Origin: Diabrotica undecimpunctata | Taxonomy: Eukaryota > Arthropoda > Insecta > Coleoptera > Chrysomelidae | Reading direction: 5' to 3' | DNA length: 64,000 nt | Assembly (NCBI RefSeq): GCF_040954645.1 | Contig: NC_092807.1 | Span: 806,001-870,000 of the forward strand | Shown here: one piece after another, positions 23,301 through 38,300 of the stretch | Position numbering within the stretch: the first letter of the stretch is position 1 | How the letters are laid out: the number at the start of each line of letters is the position of its first letter | Made by a program: the position numbers and the translations under genes | Notes under the pieces: model-generated | Databases searched by the model: none | Seen by the model: the letters and a program-made list of their open reading frames with translations, nothing else | What the model was told of the DNA's origin: nothing

Positions 23301-26300
23301 GGCCATTTGTGTCAGTTACAAAGGTAAAATAGCAGGCTTTGAAAAAATGACAGTTTTTATATTATTACCTTTTTAATCGGTTTGTGTGGCTTGTCTTTAT
23401 TGTTAAAAAATGAATTTTTCTCTAAAGTAGTTAACAGATATAATCTGGATATTAGGAGAAATTTCGAGAAATTATAGAAAACATATATATATAGAACATA
23501 TATACATAACATATAGAAAAAAATTTTTTTATATGAAAAAAATGGGAGAACCAAAACTGTTTTAAGTGAAGAAAAGGAATATGATGTACTGATAGATACT
23601 ACTGAAAATTCCTACATGAGCTCTCATGAAATTTCACGTCAACATGACATTAATCAAATTTCGGGGACAAAAATCCTTCGTAAACATAAACTGCATCCTT
23701 ATCGCATACAATTACATCAAGAATTGACAGTCGATGATTATAAACCCAGATTAGGTTTTTGTCAATAGTCTCAGCAACAAGTACAAAAAGTCCGAATTTT
23801 TTTTCAATTATGTGCTTCTTAGCAATAAGCAATTCCTATTTTGTTATCATTTAATAGTCAAACTAAGTGGTCTATAAATGTTTGGGGTATTGTTGGAGAT
23901 TAGGTGATTGGTCCACATTTTTTTGAGGGTCGTGTGAATGGTGCCATACATCTGAATTTTCTAAATAATCATTTGCCAATACTACTGCAAAATGTACCGC
24001 TTAATATTCGACAAGAAATGCGGATTTTACACGAAGGTGCTCAGTTCACCTAACTGCTCCTATTCACAATCATCTAAATAATAACTGATTTGAACAAAAT
24101 TGATTTTTTCATGTGGACTATATAAAAGGCCTTGTATACCAGAAACCTCCAACAACACTAGATGATATGAAAAATGGAATAAGAGAAGCTTTTAATAAAA
24201 TTTACTCACAAATGTAAGAAATGTGTTACAAACTTGTATATACATGTATATACGTTGAAGGTGGACATTTTGAACGTTTACTTTAGTCTTATTTACTTAA
24301 TATCACATTAATTGTTACATTTGTAACGAAATATTTTGCTTACCACATAGGGTATTATTATAAGGGGTTGAAAATTGGGGTTAGAGATAGGGCAAGCAAA
24401 ATAAACGAAACTTATGCGAACTGTACTCAGGGTTTATTTGGAGAGCTTGAGTCGTGGATAAGTGAATGAAACAGGGGGATTAGATTGAGGCAACTACAAA
24501 AAATGAAACAAAGGAGTACTTACATGAATCTCCTGGACAAATTGGCAAACAAAACAACAAGAAGGACCTCTAGCTATTTAAAATGGGACGCCGCTTCGAG
24601 GAAACTTCCTGCTGGAGGAAAGAAAAGGTTCTTCCGTCCTTGATTTCACTAAAATTTCCTTTACATATTTTCTGAGGTTGGAACTGGAGATTGACTGCCA
24701 CACAAAAAACTGCATGAGGATGGAAGCTAGCACTGGAACGCAAACCTGGGAAACTCGTCTCCTTAAAAAACTGGAACAGGTACAACTGAACACAATGGCA
24801 ACATGTGGTTATCTTCAAAATTGTTGTAAAACGTTATTTTACAAATCTCTTACATGAGATACGGCATACAACAAAAGACAGTGATTACTCGTTCATAATT
24901 GACACATTACTTTGAGTAAAAATCACATTTCTCACAAACGTGCCGGTTCCCTCCGACTAAATTAAACACCACTGCTTTCAATGGACCATCTTCCAAACCT
25001 CACTGTGACTACACATGAACTTTACACTGCTACACATTTTCCATGAAAAAGGACAAAAAACGAGAAAACATTACAAATTTGACGTAAAATTTGGGCAAGC
25101 GCTGAAGTTAACTGTCCCTAACAGTCATCTCAGCGAAGGTCAGTAAATTCTTAAAAATCATTCGCTTAACTTGGTATAAACAAAATACTTAAAACGGGAA
25201 CGAGAACGCAAAATATCCTAAAGCGGCTCTGATCAAAGAATACCGAGGAAATACCCATCTGTGAAATATAAACAAATTTTAAAATGGTTTATTATCGACA
25301 TCTGCGACCCAAATAGGATTGAAAATACTTTGGTGTTTTAATACAAACGATAGGAAATGAAATACACTAAAAATATTCTTCGGTATTTTAGCAAATACGA
25401 GGCGATTTCAATATATACCAATGAATTTAGAAATGCTACACATTCATTGCATATTATTATGGTTTGTATTTTTTGTTAGTTACTTATCGAATAAAAATAA
25501 TTTTGTTATATTATCACTCAATATTCAATACCTATTTCCACTTACAAAAATTAAATGTATTTCCGAAATTTGAAGAAAACTAAAAATATTTCGGAAAGTA
25601 TCTGTATAGGGAATGCTATATAATAATAAAAGAGTATCATAAATAAAATATTTTAAGAAAATAAAATACAGAGTAATCTATTTAAAAAAGTTGAGAAAAT
25701 CGTAATTTCGTTTTGTAGTTCACCCTGTATATAAATTTTAGTCAATGATTTCAATTAAATTTAATTTAAAAATTACAGTATATTGTTTTTTGGATATATT
25801 GTACCACAATGGAGTTATCAACCGATGTCGTACTAAAAACTCACCCTGTATAGCTATCTCAAATATGTACTAAATGCTTCCAAAAGCTCAAAAATCAATA
25901 CTGAAGTATTTTTCAAATGCATCCTTTTCACGATGGTTCTCGGTAAGTTATATGTTGCTCACTAATGTTAATCGATTGAGTACGGAATGTCAACTCACGA
26001 TGATCTCGTGGTATTTTTTTATCATTTTTTGGTTGCAGTACAGTATCATGCCGTTATTGAACACGTACGAAGTAATTTTAAATATTTACCTAGTTAACTA
26101 AAATTTTCTCCCCAAATATGCACTTGTACTGTACCAGAACACTAAACTGATTCATCCCCCAATTTGATCGATATCTAACCTGTTTTGTGCACTTAATTTC
26201 ACATCCACACCGGCCACGTTTATAACGATCTATGATATCCAATGTCCCAACAAAAATAATAATTAATCAGCGGTAAATGTACTTTCGGAGTTTCCCTCGT

Positions 26301-29300
26301 ATAATATACGAGAATGTACAAAAATTAGTTTACATTCTCCCTCTTTGTAATTAAATATAATATATACGGGGTATAATCAAAAATGTTTCTTTCGTTTTTG
26401 TTCGAGACATTAGATAATTTGTGCTAAAATAATTTGTGCCAAAATTTGTAACATTCACACACATACAGGAAGTTTTGCGATTGGTCTGTACTAACAACCT
26501 TTAACAAAGACATTTTTAACGATTTTACACTAACACGAAATGTTTCTGTCTTCTGTACACTAACCTTAATAACATTTGGACAGTGCACACTTGTTTATAC
26601 ATTAACCATTAGAAATTAATTGGGCTTTCCGAATTTTTTCACGAGAATATATTATAATTATTGAACTTTTTTAAATTGAAGGTGGAAAATTGCTCTGGGG
26701 TGTACATATACATTGTTTTCGGGGTTTTTTTGGCAGTGGTCTGGAATTATTTTCTTCTGAAGTTTCGTCTATTACTGCGACAGACTTATCAAAGTCCATG
26801 CGCTGACTATTCTAACTGTCACTCGCGGATAGTTGCTAATACGATAGTTTTGTGTCCTTGTGTCCGAGTTGTTGTGCAATCACACCATTATCTTTGAATT
26901 ATTAGCCAAGCATTCGTTTTCTTGCCACACTTATTTTGCTCTATACGAGCGTCTTCCCATATCAGTTGGTCCAACCTTTTAGATTGATAAGAAAATTAAA
27001 TTTTAGATAACAAAAATAAAAGCGCAGTGTAAATTTTAGAAATTTTAATGCATCGAACAACATTTTTGATTTTCCTTATTATAGAAAATATTTTATAACG
27101 TAATGAAAACTATTGTTTAAATAATTGTTTAAATAGATCATGACAGACGCAGGAAATTTGACTTTTCTCTTCAGACAGTCGGGATCGAAAGCTTCATTTT
27201 TCCTGCGAATGTCGCGACTCCCACTGAGTCCAACACACACTTCAAATCTGGGCTCATCACTCCATTGGATTGAATCCCATTGCGACTGAGTCCAATCTTT
27301 ATGCTCTTTTTACCATCTTAGTCTATTTTTCTTTTGTTGTAATGTTAAAAGTGTCTTTTCCTTGGCATAAAATAAAATGAAATTTATTAAAAACAATTCG
27401 TACTCATTTTTTCAACTATAAAACTTACTTTGTAAGTACCAAATCCTAATTTGTGGGTCTATCGGTAACATGTTGATCTAGAAACGTGTCATTCCATAAA
27501 ACGCTTAACTCCATATAATTTGCTCATCGATTTTTCACTATAATGCGTATTAATGCCCTTCGATCTGCTTCGGTTATTTTACTTTTTTTATATACATTTC
27601 TAGGTTGTGACGACCGAACCTGTATTTTTGTATCTTCTGACTATATTTCTTACGATATTTGACAATTGCAACATATTCGCGATTTCCGAATTAAATTTTC
27701 CAGAAATAAAAGATCTAATAATGATTGAACAAATTTTTGACGATCGATAATTTTACCTCGGCCCATTGTACAATCCACAAACGGCAAAAAACTTTACAAT
27801 ACTACAAAATACTTTTTACATTCTTCTTCTGGTTCCTATCCGTTTCGGATGTTGGAAATCATATTGGCAATCATGACCTTGCTCGCTGCGGCTCGAAACA
27901 GCTCCGTTGAGGTTTTCTTAAACCATGTTCTTAAATTCCGCAGCCATGATATTCTCCTTCTACCGGGTCCTCGCTTACCTTTGACTTTACCTTGCAATAT
28001 AGGCTGCAGCAGGGAGTAACGGTGCTGATTTCTCATAACGTGTCCCAGATATTGCAATTTTATGCGTTTGATCGTAAACACAATCTCTGGTTCCTTCTTC
28101 ATTTTTTCTAGAACTTCCTTGTTCGTGATCCTTGCTGTCTATGATATTCTCAGCATTCTTCTATAAAGCCACATCTCAAATGCTTCAAGTTTTTTAATAG
28201 TGGTGTCTGTAAGCGTCCATGCCTCCGCCCCGTACAACAACACAGAGAAAACATAGCATCTCAAATGTCTCATTTTTGTATCTAGGGATGTGTTGTGACT
28301 TTTGAAGATGGCGCTCATTTTGTTAAAGGCCGTTCTTGCCTTTCCTATCCGGCACTTTATTTCCTGTACATTGCTCCACTGTTCGTTTATAATAGTTCCC
28401 AGGTAGCAATACTGTTTTACTCGCTCTATCTGCGTCCCATTAATGTATAGATGAGCCCCATTTATATTCTCCTTGCTGATAATCATTTGTTTCGTTTTGT
28501 GGGTATTAATGTTTAGTCCGTACTGTTGACTTACGTCCGTACTGTACTTTTTACATTAACTGGGCGTATTACCCAGAGAAAGGTAGAGAAGGCCGAAAAT
28601 CACGAGGAAGATCCCCAACAAGATGAATCGATCAAATTACAGGAATATGCAGAAGAAGAAGAAAATCTATCATGAGTTAAAAGAAATGACCAGAGGTAAA
28701 GGTCTTTGGAGACGGACAATACACGACATCACGATGGCCACTAAACTTCCTCTGGGGGTCAGGATTGAAGAGAGAGAGAGAGAGCAGAAGATTTTTAGGG
28801 TTAATGTCAGATTTCTACTACAAAGAATCTTTTTCAGTTTTATAATCTTTTTTAATTTTATGATATTTAATGTTGATACTCCTTTGACACATTAGCAATT
28901 GTTTTTCCCTACTGTCTTTTGTTATAGATCTGTCTGATGAAGATAATATTGTAATTTTCATAATTATTCGATTTAATCCGAGTAATTTCAGTGTAAAAAG
29001 TTTTTTGATCTAGTGGTCCAATCGTTGCTGACCCAATGCCACATCGCCCTTGATAATCTTCGGAGCGTAGATGAAACGTAAAGCAGAAACCATTCCATTC
29101 GACGGCCTATGGCCCTGTAAAATATTGTATCGTCACAAAACACCAGACGTGAAGCTTAAACTCCTTTATTAGGATTTAGTAGCCTTTGAGTAACATAAAA
29201 ACGATACGTTTTGGAAAAATGTATAAATTTATTTTTTTTTTAATTTTATTTTTACTTTCACTGACGGTAGAAGGCGCTGAAACATAGTCAATTATAATTA

Positions 29301-32300
29301 TTGGTTAGTCTATAATAATTGTTGTAAATATTCTTTTTGTTATCGAACGTTGAATGCAGTTCGTTACAAATTGTTATCTCAGTAGCCTCACGTGTCAATG
29401 AGCTAGTTTTTCGTTTGCAACATATATACAGGTGCAAAAGCAGGCTGTTACCTGTATCAAAGAGTGTCTTGGAAAAATTGTCATTTTCCTAGTTTGTGTA
29501 TTAATGCTAATCGTGAAAGGCTAATACGATATGGTATTTCTACGACCCGTTTGCGGTCTATCACACGATTAACGACTACACTTCGCGTGGATAACGACTC
29601 ATGGACGAATTGGGTAAATTATATCATTTAAGGGATTTGTCACTTTCCAGAAATCGAAGCTTAAATAAATGATTTCATGTCTTTAATACATTTTTCCTTA
29701 GTCTTGTTCCCATTATTTCAATTATTTCCCATCAATCGTTAGTTTTGACATAATTTAATTATTGTAGCTCTTTTTTTTTTTGGTGTTTGTCAATTGTAAT
29801 CAAAATATATAAAAAAATCATTAGATACTTAAAATATAAAGATTTATTATATTTATTTACAAATTTAAGGTTGTGATTTCGAATCATTTTAATAAACAAG
29901 CTTGCACTGTTCAACAATTTCGCTTTGATATAAAATAAAGCAGCCCGAAGACTGATGAAATATTGTAAATAGTTATAAAAACTTAAAAAAAAATCAAAAA
30001 AATGAAATAAAGATAATATTATTGTTCAATTTAAATTGGAATTCGATGTACAAGATTCTGATGGCGAGTTTTGTGATATTGTTTTTGTTGTTGTTTCTTT
30101 CGTTGTTGTTGTTGTTTTTTTAATTGACCATACGATGTTTTTGGATATAATTCGGTTAAACATCATTTAAATTCTTGATTGTGGAATGAACGGATATGTT
30201 CGCGGTTTGATGGTTTTATTTTTGTCGTTAAATTGAATCTATGAGGGGAAAATGGAAAGCTTCGGTTGAATAGTGAAAAAAAAATTGTAAAAATCGTTTT
30301 TATTATTGGTAATTGAAATGCCGAATCTTAATACACTTCAAAGTTGCTAACCGTGAACTTATCACTCGGCCCTCATATATTCACTTTAAAATTACGACAT
30401 CGTTAATATCCACCTAAATTTTGCACCGTTTGATGTTGCTGTTCTAGAATATGGTCAATTAAAACTCTCTCGGTCTAAAATAGGGTGTCAAAATAGTTTT
30501 GTATCACCTCGTAGTACAAAATGAGTTGTGTATATATATTTTTTTAAATACTTTTAACACTTGTTTCGATTCTTCCATTCATTGTGATTGTTTGAGATTA
30601 ACAAAAAAAACGTAAATGTAGGCCTAAAGAAATGGTTGCAGAAGAATTCGAGAGTTTTGTCGAAACTTTCTTTTAATTATTAATTAGTGCCAAATTTTTT
30701 TATTGTCGTAAGTGCCAAATTAAATGTATTAAAGTTTTATAAAGATGGTATACGCCACGAAGAAATTACGTGGAGTAAAACAAGGTTCCACTTGGTAGCC
30801 AGTGCTCTTCAGTATATATGTTACAATTTTGTTTTTTGGAAAAATATGTGATAAATGCATATCTACTAAAAGCCCAACGAAAGATACGCTGAAGAGAGAA
30901 TCATCATAAAATTTATTTAACCACTGAAAAAAATGTTATAGGTTTTCAAATATAAATTATGCCAATACTAAATGTATAATGAACATATTTATATGGTATA
31001 AGTGTATTATAAGTCTACTGAACAACAAAACCAGAAGAATGGTTTAAAGTAAGTATACTATACTTCAGTTCAGATGTCCATGCAGTAAAAGAATGTACCC
31101 GCGGCTATATTCCAATAGCACACTATTTCAACATTCTTTAGGGTCTCAGCTAGGATCTATAAAATCTTATATAATTTTTTAATACGTCTTTATTAATAAA
31201 TTTATGATATCTATTACATTTTAATGATTACGAATAATGATTATACCTGGTAATACTTGGTTAAATTGCATACCTTCATGGAATCCATTTTAATAATTTG
31301 TACTTAATGTGCATGAGCAATTATTTAATTACTGTCTGATGTAATTATTTAATTACTTTTAAAATGGACAACTTCCAAATGTTGTAAACACCGTACCTAT
31401 ATATATTTTGAATCTTTGGAAATCTCAAATACTCGTTTGTAGATTTTCGTAACGGCGTCATCGCGGATTTTTCTTCAGCAAAACGGCTAAAGCTCACTGC
31501 GTTTTCGGCCAACTAAAAGATCATCATATTAAATATTTTCAAAGCATAATAAGGAGGGGGGTCATCACGAATCTTGTAAAATCAGGGAGACAACCACTGG
31601 ATATTAATGAAAATGTTAAAAGTGCAATTCGAAGAAAAGTTCATTCTTTTTATTTGCCAAGGAAATTCCAACAATTTCACAAATTCATGCCGCATTGCAA
31701 GATGATGATGTACTGTGATACTTCTTCATATGTAACTTTTACAAATGCTGTAATAAAACACATTTGCACGCCCATGCACGTTTTACACTTGTAAATAAAA
31801 CCATTATAAGCTTATTAACTATTTTCTAGAGAATAGCTGTGTTGAGGTCTTTCTATACCATGCTCTCAGGTTAGCAAGTCAGAATATTCTTCTTCGTCCT
31901 GGGGCCGTTTTTCCTTCAATTTTACCTTGCATAATGCATTGGAGTAACTCATATCTGCCTTGATTTTTCATTATATGTCCCAAGTTCTTCAGCTTACGTA
32001 CCTTCACGATGTTGACCAAATCCCCGGTTGTGTTCATCTTCCGTAGTACTTCTTCATTGGTGATTTTGTCTGTAAATGGTATCTTCAGGATCCTTCTGTA
32101 TAACCATAGCTCAAAAGCCTGAAGTTTTGATAGTGTTTCCGCCTTCAATGTCCACGTTTCTACTCCGTACATAAGCACTGAGTACACGTAACATTTAAGA
32201 AGCCTTATTTTTGTTTCTAGTGTGAGGTCATGGCTCTTGAACACAGAGCTCATTTTCAAGAATGCACTTTTTCCCTTTCCGATGCGACATTTAATCTCTT

Positions 32301-35300
32301 GGGTATTGTACCACGACTCATTGATTATAGTTCTATTATGTTTAGATATCTTCCGTCAACCCCTGTCCTCTTCAGCACTTCCATGATTTGTTCATGCCTG
32401 ACTCTATCGAAAGCCTTCTTGTAGTCATTAAGTAGTGTAGCTGACATTCTGGCAGCATGACCCTTCGCAATAATATCTTCTCCTTAAGTTACTGCACCTA
32501 CATCGATGTGTAGTAAGGCATTTTCTCTACTAACACCACTCTGATATAATGAGCTGTCAGTATAACTACGTTAAACCATTCTTTTTGTATTGTTACGTAA
32601 ATATAATTATAATACACTTATACCATATAAATATACTCAGTATAGACTTAGGATTGGCATAATTTATATTTAAAAACCTGTAACAACTGTAACATTTCTT
32701 TTTTAGCATTTTAGTGACCTTAATCGGGGACCTGACGATGGCTAGAAATTGTAGAGCCTGAAATCGGTCGTTCAAGTTACAATAAAATAAGTTATGAGTC
32801 ACTTCTTTCTTATTTTTTACCTATTGAAAATGACTGACGTATGTAAACAATTCATCATTTTGATCATTTCAAAATGCTCGAATTCTCCCGCTTATCAATG
32901 AATGAATTGAATGATAATAGTAAAAATGATTTCAAAAATATGTGTAGTCAATAATATTTTTCGTTCTGTTTTTCTTTACGATGTTTAATGAGAAAAAAAA
33001 TGTTGATATAATAATCATATAGTAATAGATTTAGTCTAAAAATATATACTTTAAACAACTCTGATAATGTTTCCGTTGTCCATTTTTAGTCGATTGTCTT
33101 GCTTTTGACAGTTGTTTTAATGTAGACAGTCATAACAGTTAACCGTTCAACAAGAAACATTAATAAGCATTTATTATATGTAAAACCAATTGCTAAATTA
33201 TATGTTTAATGGTTAAGATCTCATTATAGAGACGGCAATTTGTATAGCAGACACTATCACATCGATTTAATTACGTTATAATGCGATTTAGTGTGTACCA
33301 AGTTCTGCGTGGTTTTCAAATCAGCTCTTTCAGTTATGCAAGGCATATTGTTTTTGGGTTGTGCTTCAGACCAAAGATAAACCAAAGATCGTCGAACTTA
33401 CAGGTCACCATTAGTCGTTTGTGGGTTCCACTTTATTATATTCCCTTTTATTGGGGCTACGCCGGTTCGTATATTCTTTAAAGTTAACAAGCTCTTCCAG
33501 ACAAGACTACTACGTGAATGTCTTCCTTCTTGGGGTGAAGGGTACACAGTGCAAAAACCCTTTTAGTGAGAAGTCGTAAAATAGAATAATAAAAAATGCA
33601 GGTGTTTAGAAAGATTTGATTCAAATTCTTTTTTTGTCTTTTGAGAATCTCTGACCTAGTTTTAGTGACCTGCACGTCTTGCAGAAGTCACAGATGCATC
33701 CACCCAACCTTTTGATTTTTTATGACCAGCATTTATCAATGTTTTGTCCAAATAATAAATTGTTCTATTTTCAGCTCCATATTGCCTGATCTTTTGCAGA
33801 TATCTCTATAATCTCTACAATATCACGCGGGGACTTGTGTTTATTCTGTCCGTAGCTTGAAGTTGAATTTACTTTAGTTTTATGGTGCCTCAGATATTGT
33901 GTAAAGAATATTTCGTTGAATATTTACAAAAGGGTCTGATTTATGAGGTAATAAAGTTTTAGAAAGACATTTAACGAAACTGGAATTTTTTACGGTAAAG
34001 AAAATATGTTATAGAGCCGTAACACCTTGTTTTAGTCCTTAATTTGTTTTTTATCAGTTCTCTTTTGTGTTTCTGCGAAGCGAGACACTCAACTAGACGT
34101 GATTAATAAATTATTTTTGTCTATAGTAACTTCGAATAAGTTTCAGAGTTGTTTGAACCACCAGGGATTTATCCAAACTTTTGTTAACTAATGCTAAGAG
34201 CATATAAAACCGATTGAACATGTTGTTTTTTATTAATTGATAATTTTATTCGATAAATACGTATCGGTAGAGTTCTTCATATTTGTGCTGTGTACAATCA
34301 TTTGAATTTATCAGAACAATTTTTTAATATTATTATTATAAAAACACATAATAGTATCATTCCACTGTAAACGATCAGTTTTCTCGAAATAAATCATACG
34401 ATTTGTCAAAATTTGTGGCTTTTCAATGTTTTCTCTTGACGCTTACCTAACAGGAAGAAGGTGAGCTTATTAACAATTGATTTGGTGTGTCAAATTTTTA
34501 TTTTTTCAGGTAGATTGCTTTAAAAAATAGCCGTCTTGAATTAGAACGTAATTAGAGAATCGCTCCATTTCTAATAAGCGCTTTACAAGTTACTTCGCTT
34601 TTTATTAACTTGTTACAATCACGATCCCATTTATATCAATCAAATTTTACATATTCTTAACCACGATCTTTTATTATTTTGTCATATCAACTACGATTTG
34701 CTTTATTAATTGATATCAAAATTTTTTTTTCGTTTCTATAATTTTTTTTGGTACTATTTTATATGTGCCTCTTACAAAATCCTAAAATTGTTATTTTTCT
34801 AATTTGAACCGATAAAATTTGATTTTGTTTTTTTAACATTTTTAAAACGAACATTTTTAAAGCAATCTATTCCGTTTTGTAGTATTTATTATCGTGTGAA
34901 CACCTTTTTATATTTAGTTCCCTTTTTTTTTACCTTTTTTTCGTACACTCTTATTATATTTGGCTTTTTTTTTGTAATATTTTTACCCTAACAGTTTCTC
35001 TAATATTTCTTACAATTTATAGACGATAGCAAGAAGGAGCTCCTCGAAAGAACCAAAGCCGAAGATGCTAAAATACGCGACAACAACAACTTCTACACTT
35101 CCACTCCGCTCAGGTCAGCTAACGGCAACGTTTCGGAATTGTCGTTGGCAGCTTCAAACGGCAACTACAGTACCACCAATACTCTTAATAGCGACGACAG
35201 TCCTTCTAAGGTTTTAGCTAAAGAACAGCTGATGAACAGTATCAACGCAAATACAATGGTAAATGGTGAGTAAATGCTTTTTGAATAATTGTTCAAACGG

Positions 35301-38300
35301 TTTGATCCATGCAGCTCCATCCAATATTTCAAAAATTGTGTTAATTTCAGGCAACTCAACCAATACGACGACAATCATCGCTGAAATTGAAGGAGAAACA
35401 AAGAAGAAGTCGAAGCATGTCGTTGACAAGACTTATTACATAGCAAAAGAAATTTTAATGACAGAACTGACGTACAAAAAAGATTTGGATGTGATCAATG
35501 TTGTAAGTACACTTTAATTTTTCTCAGATTTATCTGTCCAAGATTTATATACCATACAGTTTCACTAAAATAAGTTTTATAATCAATGTTTAATTTATCG
35601 CCATCAAAAAGGGCACATTATCATTGTCCACATCAGCATATTTTAACTATTAAAACAATTATAATCAAGATTGGCCTTATTCTCATTAAAAGAAGCAAAT
35701 GTGTACCAAAAAACAATCATACTTGTCAAAATCAGTATTATTATCAAAGTGAGCATTACGTAACCAAAATCAGCATATTTTTTTATTGAAAAAAATCGGT
35801 TGCCTGTAAAGTCAGAATTTACGGGCGAAGATTTTACGTGACAACGTCTTTTTCTCGGTAGTATATTTATTGATATGAATATTATTAAATTGCACAATAG
35901 TTGTTTGCAGTTGAAACGCGCTGTTTCTTCTCAATCGACTGAATTACGATTGATTGCAGAGTGATTTAAACTAATAATTTACTTAACACTATCAACATTT
36001 GTCAATAGTATGACATAACCTGTAAACTCAGTTTCTCAACTTTTGTGTCAATCTAACAATTAATCAATCAATCATAGTTTACGATAATGAAATATTAGTG
36101 AACAATTATTTACCTTTATTGTTGTAGTTGTTGTAAATGACGAATCTAAGCACTCCACATTTTCACTACAGACACAGCTGACGATACTTTAACCACACGT
36201 GTGAACTTGTATTATGACGCTTTCTCGGTTTTCCAACGCCAAGAACGCTCGAGAAAGACAGAGACACAAGCACGCACCGATTCAACGCGCCTAATTCTCT
36301 AGTGCTGCGCGCGCAGCGGACCGATCATGTTTGAGTGGGAGAGAGACGCAAGGCATTCGCCGGTCCGGCGGGCCTCTCTCTCGTTCGGTGACTCATCGTA
36401 ACAGACGTGAGCGGGAGTTACACTTTTTCATGAGTGACTCCGAGCCACAACCTAATTTAAGACGTTGTCACGTCAAAAAGTTTTGCAGTCAAGTTCAACC
36501 TTATTGTCAGTGGAGAAGCATACAATCAGCATATTTATACTGTTAAAAGAAACTTTACAATCAAAGTCGGGCCTATTGTCATTCAAATAAGCATATTATC
36601 ATCAAAATAAAGGATAGTCATTGTCAAAATCAGCATTATTGTCAAAGTAATCATCGTAATCAAAATCAGCATATTTTATTATTGAAGGAAGCTTTTCAAT
36701 TAAGTTAAACTTTATTGTCATTAAAGTAAACATTATCGTCAGAAAAATCAGCATATCTTTGCTATAAAGAACCTTGATAATAAAAATGGGCCTTATTGTT
36801 ATTAAAAGAAGCATATTATTGCTGAAAAAGGATTATCGTTATCAAAATCAGCATATCATCAATGTAAGCAATATCGTAATTAAAATCAGCGTATTTTCGC
36901 TATTAAAAGAAGCTTTACAATCAAAGTAGGGCCTATTGTCATTCAAATAAGCATATCATCGAAATAAGCATTATCGTAATTAAAATCGGCGTATTTTTGC
37001 TATTAAAACAAGCTTTACAATCAAAGTAGGGCCTATTGTCATTCAAATAAGCATTTTCTCATCAAAAGAAAGGATCGTCATTGGTACAATAAGCATTATG
37101 GTAATCAAAATCGGCATATTTTTGTTATTGAAACAAACTTTCTAATCGAGTTTATCATTATTGTTGTTAATGAAGCATATTATCAACAAAAAGTGATTAT
37201 ATAGTTATCAAAATGATGATCACCATGAAAGTCAGCATTCTCGTAATCAAAATCGTCTATTAAAATAAGCTTTACAATAAAAATCAACCTTATTATCATT
37301 AAAAGACGCATAATATTGCAAAAAAGGATTTTCGTGATCAAAATCCGCATATCATCAAAGTAAGCATTATCGTAATTAAAATCAGCGTATTTTTGCTATT
37401 AAAACAAGCTTTACATTTAAGTACGGCCTATTGTCATTCAAATAAGCATATTTTCATGAAAAGAAAGAATCGTCATTGTCACAATAAACATATTATCGAA
37501 ATAAGCATTATCGTAATTAAAATCTTCGTATTTTTGCTATTAAAACAAGCTTTACAATCAAAGTAGGGCCTATTGTCATTCAAATAAGCATTTTCTCATC
37601 AAAAGAAAGGATCGTCATTGTTACAATAAGCATTATGGTAATCAAAATCGGCATATTTTTGTTATTGAAACAAACTTTCTAATCGAGTTTATCATTATTG
37701 TTGTTAATGAAGCATATTATCAACAAAAAGTGATTATATGGTTATCAAAATGATGATCATCATGAAAGTCAGCATTCTCGTAATCAAAATCGTCTATTAA
37801 AATAAGCTTTACAATAAAAATCAACCTTATTATTATTAAAAGAAGCATAATATTGCAAAAAAAGGATTTTCGTGATCAAAATCCGCATATCATGAAAGTA
37901 AGCATTATCGTAATTAAAATCAGCGTATTTTTGCTATTAAAACAAGCTTTAAATTTAAGTACGGCCTATTGTCATTCAAATAAGTATATTGTCATCAAAA
38001 GAAAGGATCGTCATTTTCACAATAAACATTATCATCGAAATAAGCATTTTCGTAATCAAAATTAGAATATTTTTGTTATTAAAACAAGCTTTTAAAATCG
38101 AGTTCAACATTATTGTCATTAAAGAAGCATATTATCAACAAAAAAGTGATTATATGGTTATCAAAATTAAGATCATCATGAAAGTCAGCATTATCGTAAT
38201 CAAAATTATCTATTAAAACCAGCTTTATTCCAATAAAAATCAACCTTATTATCATTAAAAGAAGCATATTGTTGCTAAAAAATTATTCTCTTTGCCAAAA

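Larger units (their letters stand above)
22657..25848 (+). mobile_element. Tc1/mariner-type element with about 400-bp terminal inverted repeats
   Basis: Ends CAGGGT(A/G)AGTTTTTA at 22657 and its complement ending CCCTG at 25848 are flanked by TA (22655-22656, 25849-25850). The similarity extends inward for about 400 bases on each side (to about 23045 and from about 25440). A second 'acagggtgaactataaaac' start lies inside each arm (22812 and its mirror at 25729). Inside are remains of an IS630-type transposase (23650-24220). The stretch 24350-25430 is unassigned and may be a further insertion. Confidence 0.8.
30940..32682. mobile_element. Inverted-repeat element of unknown class with LINE and DDE fragments
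   Basis: About 75 bases at 30942-31016 ('ggttttcaaatataaattatgccaat', read in pieces, then 'atttatatggtataagtgtattataa') recur inverted at 32604-32682 with about 85% identity. Just outside the right arm (32732-32765) is a hammerhead-like core. Such inverted long-terminal arrangements with hammerhead motifs are known from Penelope-like elements, but no Penelope protein was found. Inside lie a DDE-transposase relic and an RTE LINE fragment. Confidence 0.5.

Noticed and set aside
28623..28895. 90-codon plus-strand frame as a small gene
   Set aside because: Its text is the end of a LINE protein followed by a (GA)n run and AT-rich readthrough.
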